Part shown: piece after piece, positions 42,216-54,953 of the stretch
Layout: every line of letters starts with the position of its first letter
Numbering within the stretch: position 1 is the stretch's first letter
DNA from: Rosa chinensis
Taxonomy: Eukaryota; Streptophyta; Magnoliopsida; Rosales; Rosaceae
Direction: 5' to 3'
DNA: 64,000 nucleotides
NCBI RefSeq assembly: GCF_002994745.2
Contig: NC_037089.1
Coordinates: 22,119,641 to 22,183,640, forward strand
Position numbers and translations under genes: made by a program
The notes under the pieces: model-generated
What the model was told of the DNA's origin: nothing
The model's input: only the letters and a program-made list of their open reading frames with translations
The model's database searches: none

Positions 42216-42524
42216 ATAAGGTTTATTACTTTTCAATGTAAGCCTACATTTCAAGACCATTTACCTCAAGAAAAGAGAGTGACTTTTCACCTATCGATCC
42301 TAATATTACACTTGTCCAAAGATAAATGGTTTTGAAAAGTATGTGTAGGGAGAAAATTAAAAATCGCAACGTCCCTCTCATATGTATAAATCATCGTCAG
42401 TGCTGACTCTACTCGTCCAGCCATCAACTATGAAAGCAAGAACTTATTATCCCATAAACATGCTATAAATACATGGCAATGAAGACATATAACACATACA
42501 TGTGTACACAAATACAAAGAGAAA
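42216..42524 (+). promoter_or_regulatory. CAD2 promoter and leader
   Basis: CTATAAATACATGG at 42463-42476 is a good TATA box about 55 bp before the ATG, giving a leader of roughly 25-30 nt. It is preceded by the tail of the CAD pseudogene, so the regulatory region is short. Confidence 0.6.
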
Positions 42525-45406
42525 ATGTCTAAAGCACCAGCTCAAGAAGAAGCAGTGCATGCTTATGGATGGGCTGCTAGAGATTCCTCAGGAATTCTTT
42601 CCCCCTACCATTTCACTAGAAGGTACTTTCTCTTTTGGCTAGCTAGCTTCTACTTTTCCTCATGATCGATCTTAGTAAGGTGCCTCAAAGTAATTTTCTC
42701 TACCTTTCAGGGCTAACGGGGATAATGATATCACCATCAAGATACAATATTGCGGAATTTGCCATGGAGACATTCACCTCGTAAAGAACAAAGTATGGTC
42801 GACCATTTATCCGACTGTGCCCGGGTAAATTTTCATTTCAACGAAAGCTGGTTTGGTTTGTTTTCAATAGGTGTTTGAAAATATGGATCAAACCCAGGTT
42901 TAGATTGTCTTTTTTTTTTTTTTGAATAAAAGGCTGGTGCGGCTGCCCTCAAGCCTTGATTAATGAAACTGTTGAATACAAAGGGGGACATTAAGCCTAA
43001 ATCTCTGATTACAATAGGCACCTAGAGAACATCCTGACATGAGAGTGTCATGACTCTCTACTAAACAACTGTATTCAAATACGCACCAACTAACAAAGAG
43101 CGCTCTACAAGCAACTTTATTTGCTTTACAGTGGTGACACAACAAAAATATATTTGAGCAGGCAAAAAAGAAATAAAAGAAGTGGGATTCCGACCATTTA
43201 TAACTAATGGCATTTTCTTTGGCATATAACTAGAGTAAGATTTTGTATGATCTGAGATTTTGCTCAGGCGATGGCCTGTTTATGAGGCATCTTGCCTTCG
43301 TTTTTCAATTATGTTTCTTAATTTCGTGTTTCCCTTTCGCTTTGGTCCGTTCTCATCGACTCGGGTATTTCCCTTTCCCGATCAAAATTTCGATTAACTC
43401 ACAGATCCAATTTCTTGTTTGGGTGTTGCTGTTTCCAGTGACTCTCCTCGGATTCCTTCAGTCGCCGTTTTAAACGGGGTTTGCCCGTTATCGCACATGG
43501 GTTGGATCCCAATTGTGCAACACAGGATTGTTCATCCTTCGGGTGGCTGTCCAGTTGATCCCTGTGTGGATCTGTTTACCTTTCGTCCTGCTTTGACTTT
43601 TCTGGCTTCTACTTTGGCGATGGAAGATGTTCTCCGTTTCGGAGATGATCTGACATTTGTGGCTTCTTGTGGGTCTGGAATCGGGATATTCCGGTGCTCT
43701 CGTTTGAGTTCGTTGTTGGCTTTTTTCAAACTTTTCGACTCTGGCCTGATGGTGTTCTTCATACTTGGTGCGAATTTTATTCGCTTTGGCGCTACCGCTG
43801 TGACAGCGTCCTTCTCTTGGCCAGATTGGGGTTTGGGTGGCCTAGACTCGCCTGGTTTGAGTCTGTGTTTTCATTTTTTCTTTGTCTGGGTTTGGTTTCT
43901 TACCCTCTGTTTAGGTTGCTTCGTTTGTTGTTGTTTTTGTACATGTTGCACCCAGTTTCTGGGTTTTGTAACTTTCCTCTAGTTTAATGTCACTTGATTG
44001 CTGTTTGCTGTTTGCTGGGAAAAAAAATAAATTGTATGATCATTTTTGTAGGCATGAAATTGTTGGCCAAGTGACCAAGGTTGGGCTCAACGTCAAAAAA
44101 TTCAAAGTTGGAGATGTAGCCGGAGTAGGGTGCATGATGGGTTCATGTGGCTCATGCGAGAACTGCAAACAAGACTTGGAAAATTACTGCCCCAAAATGT
44201 TATGGACCTTCAGTGGACAATATGAAGATGGAACAAGAGCCTTTGGTGGATATTCCAATAAGTTTGTTGTGGAAGAGCACTTTGCCGTCCGAATCCCAAA
44301 TGACATACCACTAGCAGGTGTCGCCCCGCTATTGTGTGCTGGGATTACCGTGTATAGCCCCCTGAAATATTTCGGACTAGTCCCCCAGCCCGGTAGCAAG
44401 AAACATTTGGGTGTTGTTGGGCTTGGAGGTGTAGGTCATATGGCCGTGAAGTTTGCCAAAGCTTTCGGAGCAAAGGTCACTGTCATTAGTTCCTCTCCGA
44501 GTAAGGAAAAGGAAGCAGTGGAACAACTTGGTGCAGATTCATTTTTGATCAGTCATGACCATGAGAAATTGGAGGTAATTAAGTACCGAGTTTAATTTGT
44601 CGCCCTTCATTATATATTATCTACATACAAAGAGAGCATCATGTGAATAAGAAGTTTATGGTCACCTATCATTCAATTTAAGTTCGATGATTGAGATTAA
44701 AACGCTCAAAATATTTTTATTTAATCTAAATCTTTAGATCTAAATCCAATAGTAAGTGACACTAAGATACTAAAAATACCACTAATTTCTTATATTAATC
44801 AATATATTAGGCCTTTCTAGTTTGCCCAAATGGTGAGAGTAGGTCGAGAATTATGAAAGGCTAGGTCAAACGTTCGATGGCCTTCAATGTAACTCAAGAA
44901 AACCCGGCTGATGAAAATCAAAATGTGATGATAATATTTTCATGGTATTAGGCTGCCTTGGGCACCATGGATGGTATCATCGACACTGTTTCTGCTTCTC
45001 ACTCTCTCCTCCCATTGATTGGCTTGCTAAAAACTAGTGGAAAACTAGTTTTGGTGGGTGCTCCAGTGGAGCCACCTGAGCTTCCCGTCTTCCCTTTAAT
45101 TATGGGTAATTTCCCTACTTCTCTTCCACAATCATATTTTTTTAAAGGGCGGAATACTAATTAACACTTCTTCTTCTTCTATTTTTGGAAATAATAGGGA
45201 GGAAAGTTATTGCTGGTAGTGCAATTGGGGGGATGAAAGAGACTCAAGAGATGATAGATTTTGCAGCAAAGCACAACATCATAGCAGATGTCGAAGTTAT
45301 TCCAATGGATTATGTGAACACTGCTCTTGAACGACTTGAGAAAGGCGACAATGTTAAATATCGCTTTGTCATCGATGTTGCCAACACAATAAAATGTGCA
45401 AACTAG
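42525..45406 (+). CDS. CAD2: intact mannitol/cinnamyl alcohol dehydrogenase-like gene, five exons
   Basis: Zinc-dependent NADP(H) alcohol dehydrogenase of the CAD/mannitol dehydrogenase group, which interconverts hydroxycinnamyl or other aromatic aldehydes (or mannitol) and the matching alcohols in the cytosol. Exons 42525-42622, 42711-42824, 44052-44574, 44952-45105 and 45198-45406 join to 365 codons, a normal length. It starts [20 protein letters not shown]. Catalytic zinc ligands are Cys50, His72 and Glu73 (PGHE), and the Cys in LLCAG. The structural zinc site is [15 protein letters not shown]. The NADP fold is [12 protein letters not shown] with [10 protein letters not shown] after it. 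Residue 52, normally Ser or Thr of the proton relay, is Gly (CGICHGDIH), while His55 is kept. Intron 2 is 1.2 kb and contains repeat DNA. The substrate cannot be told from sequence. Confidence 0.9.
42905..43160 (-). mobile_element. LINE 3' fragment inside CAD2 intron 2
   Basis: A T-run at 42910-42922 followed by GAATAAAAGGCTGGTGCGGC on the plus strand is the reverse of a LINE 3' end with poly(A). It is a different family from the LINE at 38680. No clear target duplication was found. Confidence 0.55.
43200..44000. other. Remainder of CAD2 intron 2, probably repeat-derived
   Basis: GC content rises relative to flanking intron. A 187-codon plus-strand frame (43419-43982) is Phe/Cys-rich ([15 protein letters not shown]) without a known domain. 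Its edges lack splice sites, so it is best read as transposon-derived non-coding DNA. Confidence 0.45.
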
Positions 45407-46914
45407 TTCGATCAAGTTGTAAAGCTTTAAGCCTTTAGTATCTGACTAGATAGAAAGGGCCGCACAATGCTGCGGGGCTTTTAGTAGCAGTAATAATTGG
45501 TGTATTGTTGCAAAAAAAGGGAATGAGAAAACAAAGAAGAATAGCCAAAAAGCTTTTATGTACATTGATTGTTAGATGTACAAACTATCTGCTATTTTGG
45601 TTGATTGGTTTTCAGGCATTACAGAAAACATAGAGAATGGTCCTGACAACCAGTGCTTATATGTACATAGCATGACATTGTTTTTTAAGCACCGTTAGCA
45701 TTACCAAAAAACCATAAGAGATTGGTCTTTATCACAAAGAGTTGCACAGCATAACAAAAAGCATAAGATTGCAGAGCAGAAGTGGCTAGGTAAGGTCTTC
45801 TGTGTCAGATTGAACCGATGTATTTGTTCTGGTTTGATCTGATGGTTCAAAGTTGTCACTGAAATATACAAAGCACATAAAGGTTATATATAAAAGATTG
45901 GGCCATTAATTAAGGGATGTCTAAATTGAACGGACAGAGTAGATAAAATGCTAAAAATAAGTGGAAAGAAAAGTAACAGAACAATTCATGAACTTCATAA
46001 AGCTCAGTGAAATCTGCAACAAAATTCAAAAAAAACAAAAAAAAAGGTGCAGAATCAAACTATGCTCATTCCCTTATTTCCTTCTCTTGGTCTCAGTATC
46101 TTAAGCAAAAATAGGCAATTCTAGTATGTACAGAATGGCACAGATTAATTATCTCTGACTAGTTCAACTTGGTGTGTTCATGAACTTATTTTAGTTCAAT
46201 CTGTAATTCTGTGTATAACCCTGGAATGATGTAAACTGTAGAATAAGCAAAGCAGATATGATGGAAAAGGCTTCAACTTCAACTTTAACTGAATCGGTTC
46301 TTTCTCAGAAGGCTCTATAGTTCAAAGAGTGTCCAAATTGTAGGAAGCTCTAGCATTTTCTTCAAGAGCACGAACTATCACTTTCCATGAACAAGTGAAG
46401 ATGACTACTAGAAACGCAAAAACGTACAAAAAGAAAATGTATCCTCCCACATCAATGAGGGACTTTTCATCATTGTTCACACACTGTGAACATTGTAATA
46501 TATCAAAGAGTTGAAAGTAGTTTCAAAATTTTACAACAGGAAGTACAAAAATAGAATTCATTATCTCTGCCCCCTCAAATACCATGGATTCCTCCCTCTC
46601 TGGTGAATTTATATTGTTATCGCTTTCTCATTTGTTTAATTATAATATGCAATCATATAACAAAAACAGAAGAAGAGAAATCTTAATTAAATTTGGAAAC
46701 AAAAAGAAAACAATCCAAACACTGCACTAATTAACTTAAGTCCTTATACGTTAAGGACAATGAGTCCTTAATCCAAACTAAGAGAAAAGAAGGGGTGTGA
46801 CCTCATTGCATTTTGTGTATAAAACTCTCTCCTTTATCTCATACTGCAATTGCACTCATCTGAAAACAGCTTAGGAAATTTGGGGATTTTTGTTGAAGTT
46901 GAGGAGTTCTTCAA
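45407..46914. other. CAD2 3' region and spacer
   Basis: The first 200 bp are probably the 3' UTR. No further gene. GTGTATAAAACTC at about 46816 looks like a TATA box 100 bp before the UXS fragment. Confidence 0.5.
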
Positions 46915-47025
46915 ATGACAATTAATAGAGGATGCAAATTCTTTAAGGCAAACATGAAAATTTTGGTTACTGGAGAAGCTGGGTTCATTGGCTCTCACCT
47001 AACTCTTAATTTTAAAATACCCTAA
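46915..47025 (+). pseudogene. N-terminal fragment of UDP-glucuronic acid decarboxylase (UXS-like)
   Basis: ATG 46915 opens MTINRGCKFFKANMKILVTG, then EAGFIGSHLTLNFKIP and a TAA at 47023. NMKILVTGEAGFIGSHL is the Rossmann NAD-binding start (GxxGxxG kept) of UXS, the enzyme making UDP-xylose. The full enzyme has more than 300 residues, and the match stops after the glycine motif. A TATA-like element upstream suggests the 5' end of a gene was copied or left here. Confidence 0.65.
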
Positions 47026-48237
47026 ACATTGGCAGAGATACTTTATACAGAGAGAGACAATACAATGTAATTGATCAAGATACTTGAGATATATATACAT
47101 ATGGAGGAAATAAGGATGTAGATCATTTACCTTTGCAGCTATCAGATACATTAAAGGACCAATCTTTTACTCTATCACACAATTACCTGCAAACAAAAAT
47201 GGAAGGAAATAGTGAACTTAAGTGTGAGCCAGGTATGTAGATGGGGGATGATATATTCCTCTAGTTTCTTTTTTCTATGCAAGTGGTAGTTAAAGTTGCA
47301 CTCCAACGGGTGGTATTTGTGAAGCAACAATGTTGGGAACAATTCTTCGATTTATTCAAAGTTCAACGTCTACCTTCAGGGTTCAGAAAAAAAAAATTGA
47401 AAAACAAAAAAATATGCAATTCCAGACTAATAGTCAAAATAGTGGAGAGCAATTATAACTCTCGCATATGGATCAACTGATAATTTAATTGGAAAACCTA
47501 TATATAAGGACCACTTTTGTTCACTTGAACTTACAAATACAAAAACATATACAACTTCCACCAAATTGTTTCTTGAAAAGCAAACAAAAACAAAAGAAAT
47601 CATAAAGTGCACCACACAGGCACACATGACATGCATATTAACCCCAAAAAATAGGCTCTTGCCTATGACTTGATCCATGCCATGCAACACAAAGTTAAGC
47701 TAAGATCGATACATCTAACTATAAGTCCTGCCAGTCCATACCCAGGGGCTTAAATCACACTACACTGTATCTGTTCAAAGTAAAGCCCCAAACAACCTAT
47801 AACACCCAAAAGCCAGAAAGTAAAATTTGTAGAATCGACATATCGATAAAAGCATTAGGCACACGACAATATCAAAAGAAAATAAGTTTAAGTGAATTTG
47901 ATGCTAATCCTAAGTCTTGTGACAACAATGTCATTTACGAAGGAGTTGTGATAATCTGAAATGTGAGTGGCATTATTTCCATTCATTCATAATGAAATGT
48001 GCGAGCTAGGCATTTCATCGTACACCTTATGTGCAATTTTTAAGCTCATGGATGAACCTCTAGCTTGTCTAACCCTTTCAGTGGGGGCAATCATTAAGTT
48101 CAAATTCTAACATAACACTGTGCCTAAAACCAATTTGCTATGAGAACTACAAAACCAATTTGCTATGACAACTGTACAGTGTTCAGTGATCATACCAATA
48201 TTTCCCAGAGATTAACAATTAAAACAGAAACACGTAC
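47026..48237. other. Spacer
   Basis: AT-rich, no gene recognised. Confidence 0.5.
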
Positions 48238-48600
48238 TTGTTTCTTGTTATAAACTTCCATGTTGTTCTATTCAACCTTTCTCTTCTCTGCCTTGGCCTG
48301 GTAGGGCGCTCTCTCCTGTATAATTTTTATCCAAAAAGCGATAATCAAAGAACTACTGGAGAATATTCCAGCAATTAACAAAAAGAAAAGCCTAAAAACC
48401 CATCACCAGTTTTACCAACCTGGTCAATACCGTAAAAGAAGATATATAACAATTAAAATCATTCAAAATTTGACTAAAAAAATCACAGCAAGGAGAAGTC
48501 AAGAGAATTGAGCATGTAGATCTGGGAAATGAGATTCACTTATAGTACTGACCGATTTGTTGTTGGGATGTTCATTCTTGTACTTCTCTCTAAACTCCAC
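48238..48600 (-). pseudogene. HMGB (HMG-box) gene remnant, two exons
   Basis: HMGB proteins are small nuclear DNA-bending chromatin proteins. Minus-strand exon 48600-48553 reads VEFREKYKNEHPNNKS between AG and GT borders. Exon 48315-48238 reads ERAPYQAKAEKRKVE, a TAG stop, then NNMEVYNKKQ before GTACGT. These match helix 1-2 and the end of helix 3 of the HMG box. The exon between them, with the GxxW-KS-S region, is missing, and the stop replaces a residue in the EYE-like motif. It is clearly non-functional. Confidence 0.7.
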
Positions 48601-50290
48601 CTATTCAAAATCGAAATAAAAGTCAGCGAAATAAATTCACACCAAAAAAAAAAAAAAAATTCACAGATCCAAAAAATTCATGAACATGCTCAAAGGTCAC
48701 TTTTTCCTCTACTCAATCAAATGAATCCACAACCCCAGCTGAAATGTAAATAAATAAACGGAGACAGGACCTTGAACATGGCATCAAATCTGACTTGAAA
48801 AAATTGTTGGGGGACTAAGAATCAAAATGTAGGAGCTGTAGTTTACCAAAAATAAATAAAAAGACAAAATAAAACAGTGTAAAAGCTACAAAGAATAAAG
48901 AGAACTGCATAGACTGACAAAATACCACGTATGAGCAATACATTGTGAAAATACTATATGAACCAAGGTCCAAAAACAATAAAGAGCCTGCATATCTTCA
49001 TTGAGAATAAAATAGAATTGTACATGAATATCCAATAACGGATTTCGGAACCGGAGAAGCCAACACCATATTATCTAAGAGCATCAAAGGAGGGTTTTAC
49101 CTGCAACCAGTTTTTATAAATCCTTCAATGTAGACCCTCTTTGAGTTTCTCTAGTACATACCTGAATAAAAATAAGAGATTCAGATAGTGCAAAATAACT
49201 AACAAAGCAGCAGTAGAAGAACAGAGGCATATATGAATATAGTGTGAAGAATCCATGCTCAGAGGCATATATGAATAACTAACAAAGAAGCAGCAAAATA
49301 TGCTCAATTGTTAAAGAAGTTTTAAGCTTTTGCATATATGAATCCAACCGCACCCGATTAATTTCTCTCCAATAGTTTTTTGATTGTCGCTTTGTGGTCG
49401 GTTTGTTTAAAGAGGAAATATGCAAAAACTTAACATTGTTTAAAAATTTGTATCACAATCTCAACAGAGGCATATAATCCATCTCATCTCATCCCTCAAC
49501 CCATCAAAACTTAAACTGACAGCATATAGTACATTTAGAAAGGGGCAACAAAAACCCCCCAATTCGAGAGCATAGTTACTTAATGAGGCCACAACAACTA
49601 CATATGATTAATTAACCTCCCAGACCCAAATATCTACATTTGAAAGGAAACACCTCACTAGGTTTCTCACTATATCTTTCTACTATGCATCCTCTTCCCT
49701 TAAACAACTTCAAAGTTACTGAAAGCATCATCCATCTTGCTTGAAGAATTATGCAAAGCAAGAACTTAAAATTATTAGGTCTATATAATTATATACCATG
49801 TGTGTTTGAGTGTCCATATTTCATAGACTGGAAAGTCCACATTGGTGAATCCAATCGCACCCGGTTAGTAAAATTTCAAACCCAAGTTAATGTATCGACA
49901 ACGGAAATGAATTTCATTCAACTCATTCATATCACACACAAACCCAATTCATAACAACACAATAAGTAACAATTAATCGTCTTAAAATACAAAACCAATT
50001 GTGGAAAAGAGCAAGAACCCAATTTAGAAGAGCAAAAATGAAGTAATACCTCTTAAAATCAAGATCGCCACGTTCAGAAAGCCTGTGCATTGTCTTTCTT
50101 CAAGGCAGCTCAATCACCTTGTGCCCAGATGACCAGAAGCGAATTCACTTGGGTCAGGGGCTGGATATCAAATCTGAAATCTGATAGTTAAAAATGCTAA
50201 CCGGGTGACCTGATCTCCATGGATACAAATTTACTTGGACATTTGCCTAGCTCACATAAAAAAGTCACCTGAAAAAAAATATTTTTTTTT
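48601..50290. other. Spacer
   Basis: AT-rich. A repeated AGAGGCATATATGAATA string occurs at about 49223 and 49260. No gene recognised. Confidence 0.5.
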
Positions 50291-50334
50291 TCCTTTTTCC
50301 TTTTCCTTTGCTACCAAAACCCACTTTATAGCTG

Positions 50335-51325
50335 GACAGATGCGACCTTATGCTCTATTTACATCACCTTTTCATGCTGAGCTGATGGCTCTTAGGGATG
50401 GCATCCTATTAGCCCGATCTTTGCAGCAGTTGTGTTTGAAAGTGATTGCTCAGTTTTGGTCCAAGCCATTAAGTCTCCTTCACAAGATTTGCATCTAGTC
50501 ATTAATTGCTAGATGCACCACTAATATTCAATCAATATTAATTATTTCAGGGATATGAAGAAGAAAAGAACCAAACGATGACAAAAAACTTGTACTATGG
50601 ATGGAACCGTTGATTGGAATGGCCACCTTGCAATCCGAGGGAGAACTGGTTCTTGGGTTGCTGCAATTCTCATATTAGGTACATAATTAACCCTAGCTAA
50701 TTAAGCTCCATGTATAACACACTAATTACAACATGAATTTATCTATTTAATCTCGACATTTTTATGTAATTATACCAAAAGCCACGTCTGTACTAAATTT
50801 GCAAATTTCGGTCTCGGTTCGACCTTGCCCAAAGGAAAGTGATGCCAGCAGTCACGGGAGGGGCGACCCCGTGCTAGACCAAAGCAAAGCTCGAGAGCGG
50901 CGTGCCAACATGTAAGGCGGCACGCCCGCTTGAGGTTTGGCCTACGGGCAGGAACAGCCCTTAGTGCCATGACAGTCATCAAGAAGAGAACATGGTTAGC
51001 CTCGTTAGAAGGGAAAGGCCACATGGCCAAGATGTTGCCCATGAGCCGAGTGAGTTGTCTGACTGGTGCCCACAAGGCAAATGAGTTGTGCACGATGAAC
51101 ATCTTAATTGAGGAAGTAAGACAACTATTACAAGGCCAGATGGGGTTTAGTGTTGATCATGTGCGTCGAGAAGCTAATGTCGTCGCTCATACTTTGGCTT
51201 CTCGTGCTCTTCGGGGTAGTGATAGTCGAGTGTGGTTTGTACTAACTCCCAACTTTATAAGGGATGTCATTCAAAACGATGTAATTGTTATCTGATTCAA
51301 TGAAATTATCTTTCAAAAAAGAAAA
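50335..51325 (+). pseudogene. LINE fragment: RNase H-like domain, split by an insert, with 3' tail
   Basis: The plus-strand frame reads FTSPFHAELMALRDGILLAR and continues, after a shift, VLVQAIKSPSQDLHLVIN to about 50508. The domain resumes at about 51085 with MNILIEEVRQLLQGQMGF then SVDHVRREANVVAHTLASRA to FIRDVIQND. These are the E-containing helix and the C-terminal REAN-VAH motif of the plant LINE RVT_3 domain. Following TGATTCAATGAAATTATC and an A-rich tail to about 51325 fit a LINE 3' end. About 570 bp between the halves is unrelated and GC-richer, so it is an insertion. Confidence 0.7.
50510..51084. other. Insert of about 570 bp inside the LINE RNase H domain
   Basis: The first half is AT-rich, the second (50780-51000) GC-rich with a 110-codon minus-strand frame of no known family. 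Clear terminal repeats or a duplication were not found. Confidence 0.4.
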
Positions 51326-51779
51326 ACCTAATAACTATTGTAGAGAAACTGAAATTGAGAGGAAATCGCTGTGTATTCTCATTGATAATAGGGACCTCTT
51401 TATATAGAGCATTACAATGCATAGAATCTCAATCATACAAGGAAAGTAACCATACATTCAATAGGAATCTACATCCTTCTAATTTAACCCTATTACCACT
51501 AGGTCAAGTAACCTAGAGTTTGAGCCAAACACAAATTAGGGTTTACTTGAACACTCCCCCTTATGTTGCCCAAACGCGGTGCTTCTCTCGTTGCCTCGTT
51601 AAAAAACTTGCCAAGTAACAAAAACCCAGTGGGACAAAAATAACCTCGGTCGAAGGGGAAAAAGAGCACAACACACCCTTCACGTTTCGAGGTGAACATG
51701 TAGACATCTCCCCCTGATGTCTGCGTCTCCCCCTGATGACTACGATCATGGGAGTTCAGATAATTTCCGCAAGCCAATT

Positions 51780-53340
51780 CTTACCACATGTTTCTCGAAC
51801 GTGGATTTGGGCAATGACTTAGTAAACAAGTCTGCCACATTATCCTCATATCTAACCTAGTTCACTTTGGTATTTGAGGAGAGTCTGTTGTTGCTGATTA
51901 TGTTTGGTGTTGTCGCTTTTGACGTAGCCTTGCTTCATTTGTTCAAAACGAACAGCATTATCCTAAATGCTCGTAGGCTCATCTTGTGGTAGACTTCAAA
52001 CCACAATTGTTCAAACATGCGTGATTATGGATCCAATTCATAAACCAATACGAACCACTTCGTGAAGAGCAATAATCTCTGCATGGTTCGAAGATATAGC
52101 GACTACGGTCTGTTCTGTAGACCTCTAAGATATCACGGTCTTTTCTCATGGTGAACACTTAACCAGTTTGGGAGCGACCTTTGTGTGGGTCAGAGAGGTA
52201 CCCACCATCAGCAAAATCTTCCAAAACACTTATATCGTTTTGGGATGGGGATAGAGAACGCATGCCAGCATTGGCGGCGTTTCTGGTGTGTGATGGGTCC
52301 GAATCCATCTTCTCTCTGTATGGATAGAACAAGCTCATATCAATCATACATCTCAAATACTGAAAGATATATTTTACACCAATCAAAATGGTGTCGCGTT
52401 GGCACAGAGCTATACCTTAGCTAACAAGTTCACCGCAAACGAGATGTCTGGTCCTGTGCATTGAGCTAAGTACAATAATGCGCCTATTGTACTGGCACTT
52501 CTGCCTCTAGCACTTCTTCGTCATCATCCTTCAGACGAAGAGGGACCTTTTTAGGATCAAGACTACGGACGATCAAGGGGGTGCTTGAAGGTTTGACCTT
52601 GTCAAAATGCCTAAGCATCTATCGACACGATGCTCAAGTTCCAAACTAAGACATAATCGTGTTCTCCCATAATCCTTCATCTCAAAATCGGATTTCAAGT
52701 GTTCAGCGGTTTCCCTTAACTCTTTAAGGGATTCTAATGAAGATCATGTCCAACATGAACCGCGATGGAATCTGAAACTTGTTATGGAAACGCGTGGGCA
52801 TATCCCTTCCCAATCAAGTAGTCATTTTAGCGAGTGTTTCAACCTCTTTGTAAACGCGCTCCGTGGTCTAGAGCCACTTGACTTGGGTAAATGAAGTTCA
52901 CCATGAACCTTCATGTATATTCCGTATCTAGATCCCTATAGAGATACGTAGTGACCACATTTGTAAGCTGCATGTTCAGTTATTCTGAAACTACCAAACT
53001 GACAGGGTAGTGGAGTGCAATGACATCCATTACGAGAGAATATATCTCATCGTAGTCGATTTCAGGGCGTTTTATGAGAAGCATTGCGCCATAAGGAGAG
53101 ATTACCATCTCTTTTTCTCACTACACTTTATAATGAAGATCCATTAGTCAACAGGTTTTATGTTAGGAGGTGTTGGCATCACTAGCTCGAAAACCTTCCT
53201 CTTCGTTAGGGAATCCATCTTAACCTGGATCACATCTTTCCATTTAAGCCAAATTTCTCTACGTTGGCATTCATTCATCAACAGAGCGTGGTTCGATATC
53301 ATCTGACTCAACAAACTCATGCGCAACGAAATGCGCAACT
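51780..53340 (-). pseudogene. RT and RNase H of Copia B
   Basis: It is collinear with 27800-29460. RT start: WLKWKDVIQVKMDSLTKRKV and PTPPNIKPVD. RT end: GVKYIFQYLRCMIDMSLFYP. Several frameshifts and stops occur; the ALLYLAQCT block is damaged relative to A. Confidence 0.78.
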
Positions 53341-53699
53341 ACATCATCAATTATAATGGAGTTTCTATCCCACGTCTCAAGTACACTAGTGTAAGTTTCA
53401 TAGAGCTCTATATCCTCAGGAATAGGTTCTGACATTGAGGCGTCCCCCAACGATAACCCTAACCCGGAAGATTCTCATGAGACAGATTTTGAGTCTTGAT
53501 GATCAAAAGATTGGAATGTGCCAAAGTGTTCTTCGAACCTACCGGCCTCCCACGCATCCTAGCTGGGGCCATGGCCTGTAACGCCAGAGTGCCACTTTCT
53601 TTGGCGTTGTCGCCATGCCTACCTCCGTGTAGGGTGGCGCTATGTCCTCTCGTAGGGACGTCCTTCCTTGCAGGCTTGTTTGCAGCATATTTGTGTGAT

Positions 53700-54953
53700 C
53701 TCGTCAATTATGAGACATAGTGGGGACAGGCCATGACAATTCCTGTCGTTCCTACTGAACATCCGTGTTCTTATCTCCCCCTAACGACGGGAAGACTGTC
53801 TCATCAAAGTGACAACCCGCAAATCTAGCGGTAATGAGATCGCCTTACAAGGGCATTAAGTGGCGGATGATTGTTAAAGTCTCAAATCCAACATAGTTGC
53901 TCATTTGTCTGTAAGAACCCATCATAGAGTGCTGTGGCGACGCAATTGGTACATAAATGGCTCACTCAAATATGCGTAAGTACGATACTTGTACCCAGGC
54001 ACTAGCTGTAACGCAGAGGTACATTGAGTGGCGGTGGGTCGTTGACGAATTAGCATAGCTACATGCGATATTGCATCACCCTAAGCGGATATAAGGAGAT
54101 TGGTGCGTATTACCAATGTCCGGACTATCATCGTAGTCGTTTCCGCAAGACCATTTGGGTGTGTACATGAGAACATGATGTCCAACATTAGTCCCATTGC
54201 ATTATCCAGCGAAAGTCTTTTGATGTAAACTCTCTAGCATAGTCAAATCCAATTGACTGAATAGGATGATCTGGGGAGTGAGCCCGTTGTCATATGATTT
54301 GTGCTAGGAGTGTAGCATAAGCAGCATTTATAGGTGGACAATGACACAACACGTGACCAGCGTGTTTGTGTGTCAACCAACATCATGAAATATTTAAGTG
54401 TCCGTGAGTTGGTTGAATCAATCCACAAAATCCCCATGGATTCTATGTAAGAACAGAATGAGTTTGTTCATTTCCTTTGCATAGGACGGTCTTAGTCCTA
54501 ATTTCCCTAAGGAACGGGATTTGTAAAACGAGCGAGAGGCTTTAGAAGCAACCAATGAGTATTTTGGTTAGGCCTGAGCGTCTGAAACGCTATTTGAAGA
54601 AAGTTGGTGATTGCAACATCACCTGGGGCACCATCACCATGATGGACGCTATCCATGGTGTTATGGATAGGGACTGCGCCAGCTCTAGGCTGGTGGTGGA
54701 CGGAGGCGGTGCCCTAGGCACCGGCGTCGGTCACACTTAGTCCAGAAATCAACTTTTGATTCATGCTTCGTTTCGCTCGAAATAAATGATGTCCATGTGA
54801 AGTCTTTAGTAGACGGATCATCATATCATGACCAGGATGACTTATCCTGTCGTGACAAAGCCAATATGTGTCTAAATCCAAGAGATCTTCTCTCGTAACT
54901 TTATTGGATTTAATAGCTCGAATAGTGACATAAAATCCACTAGAGAGACGCAT
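53700..54953 (-). pseudogene. Pre-integrase and integrase of Copia B
   Basis: Blocks DTYWLCHDRISHPGHDMMIR (pre-integrase) and LWIDSTNSRTFKYFMMLVD-like sequence (integrase core) lie in broken frames, collinear with 29846-31127. Confidence 0.75.

Noticed and set aside
43419..43982. 187-codon plus-strand frame in CAD2 intron 2
   Set aside because: Phe/Cys-rich, no domain, no splice sites, and inside an intron rich in repeats.
50770..51102. 110-codon minus-strand frame
   Set aside because: No recognised family, and it overlaps the insert and the plus-strand LINE domain.
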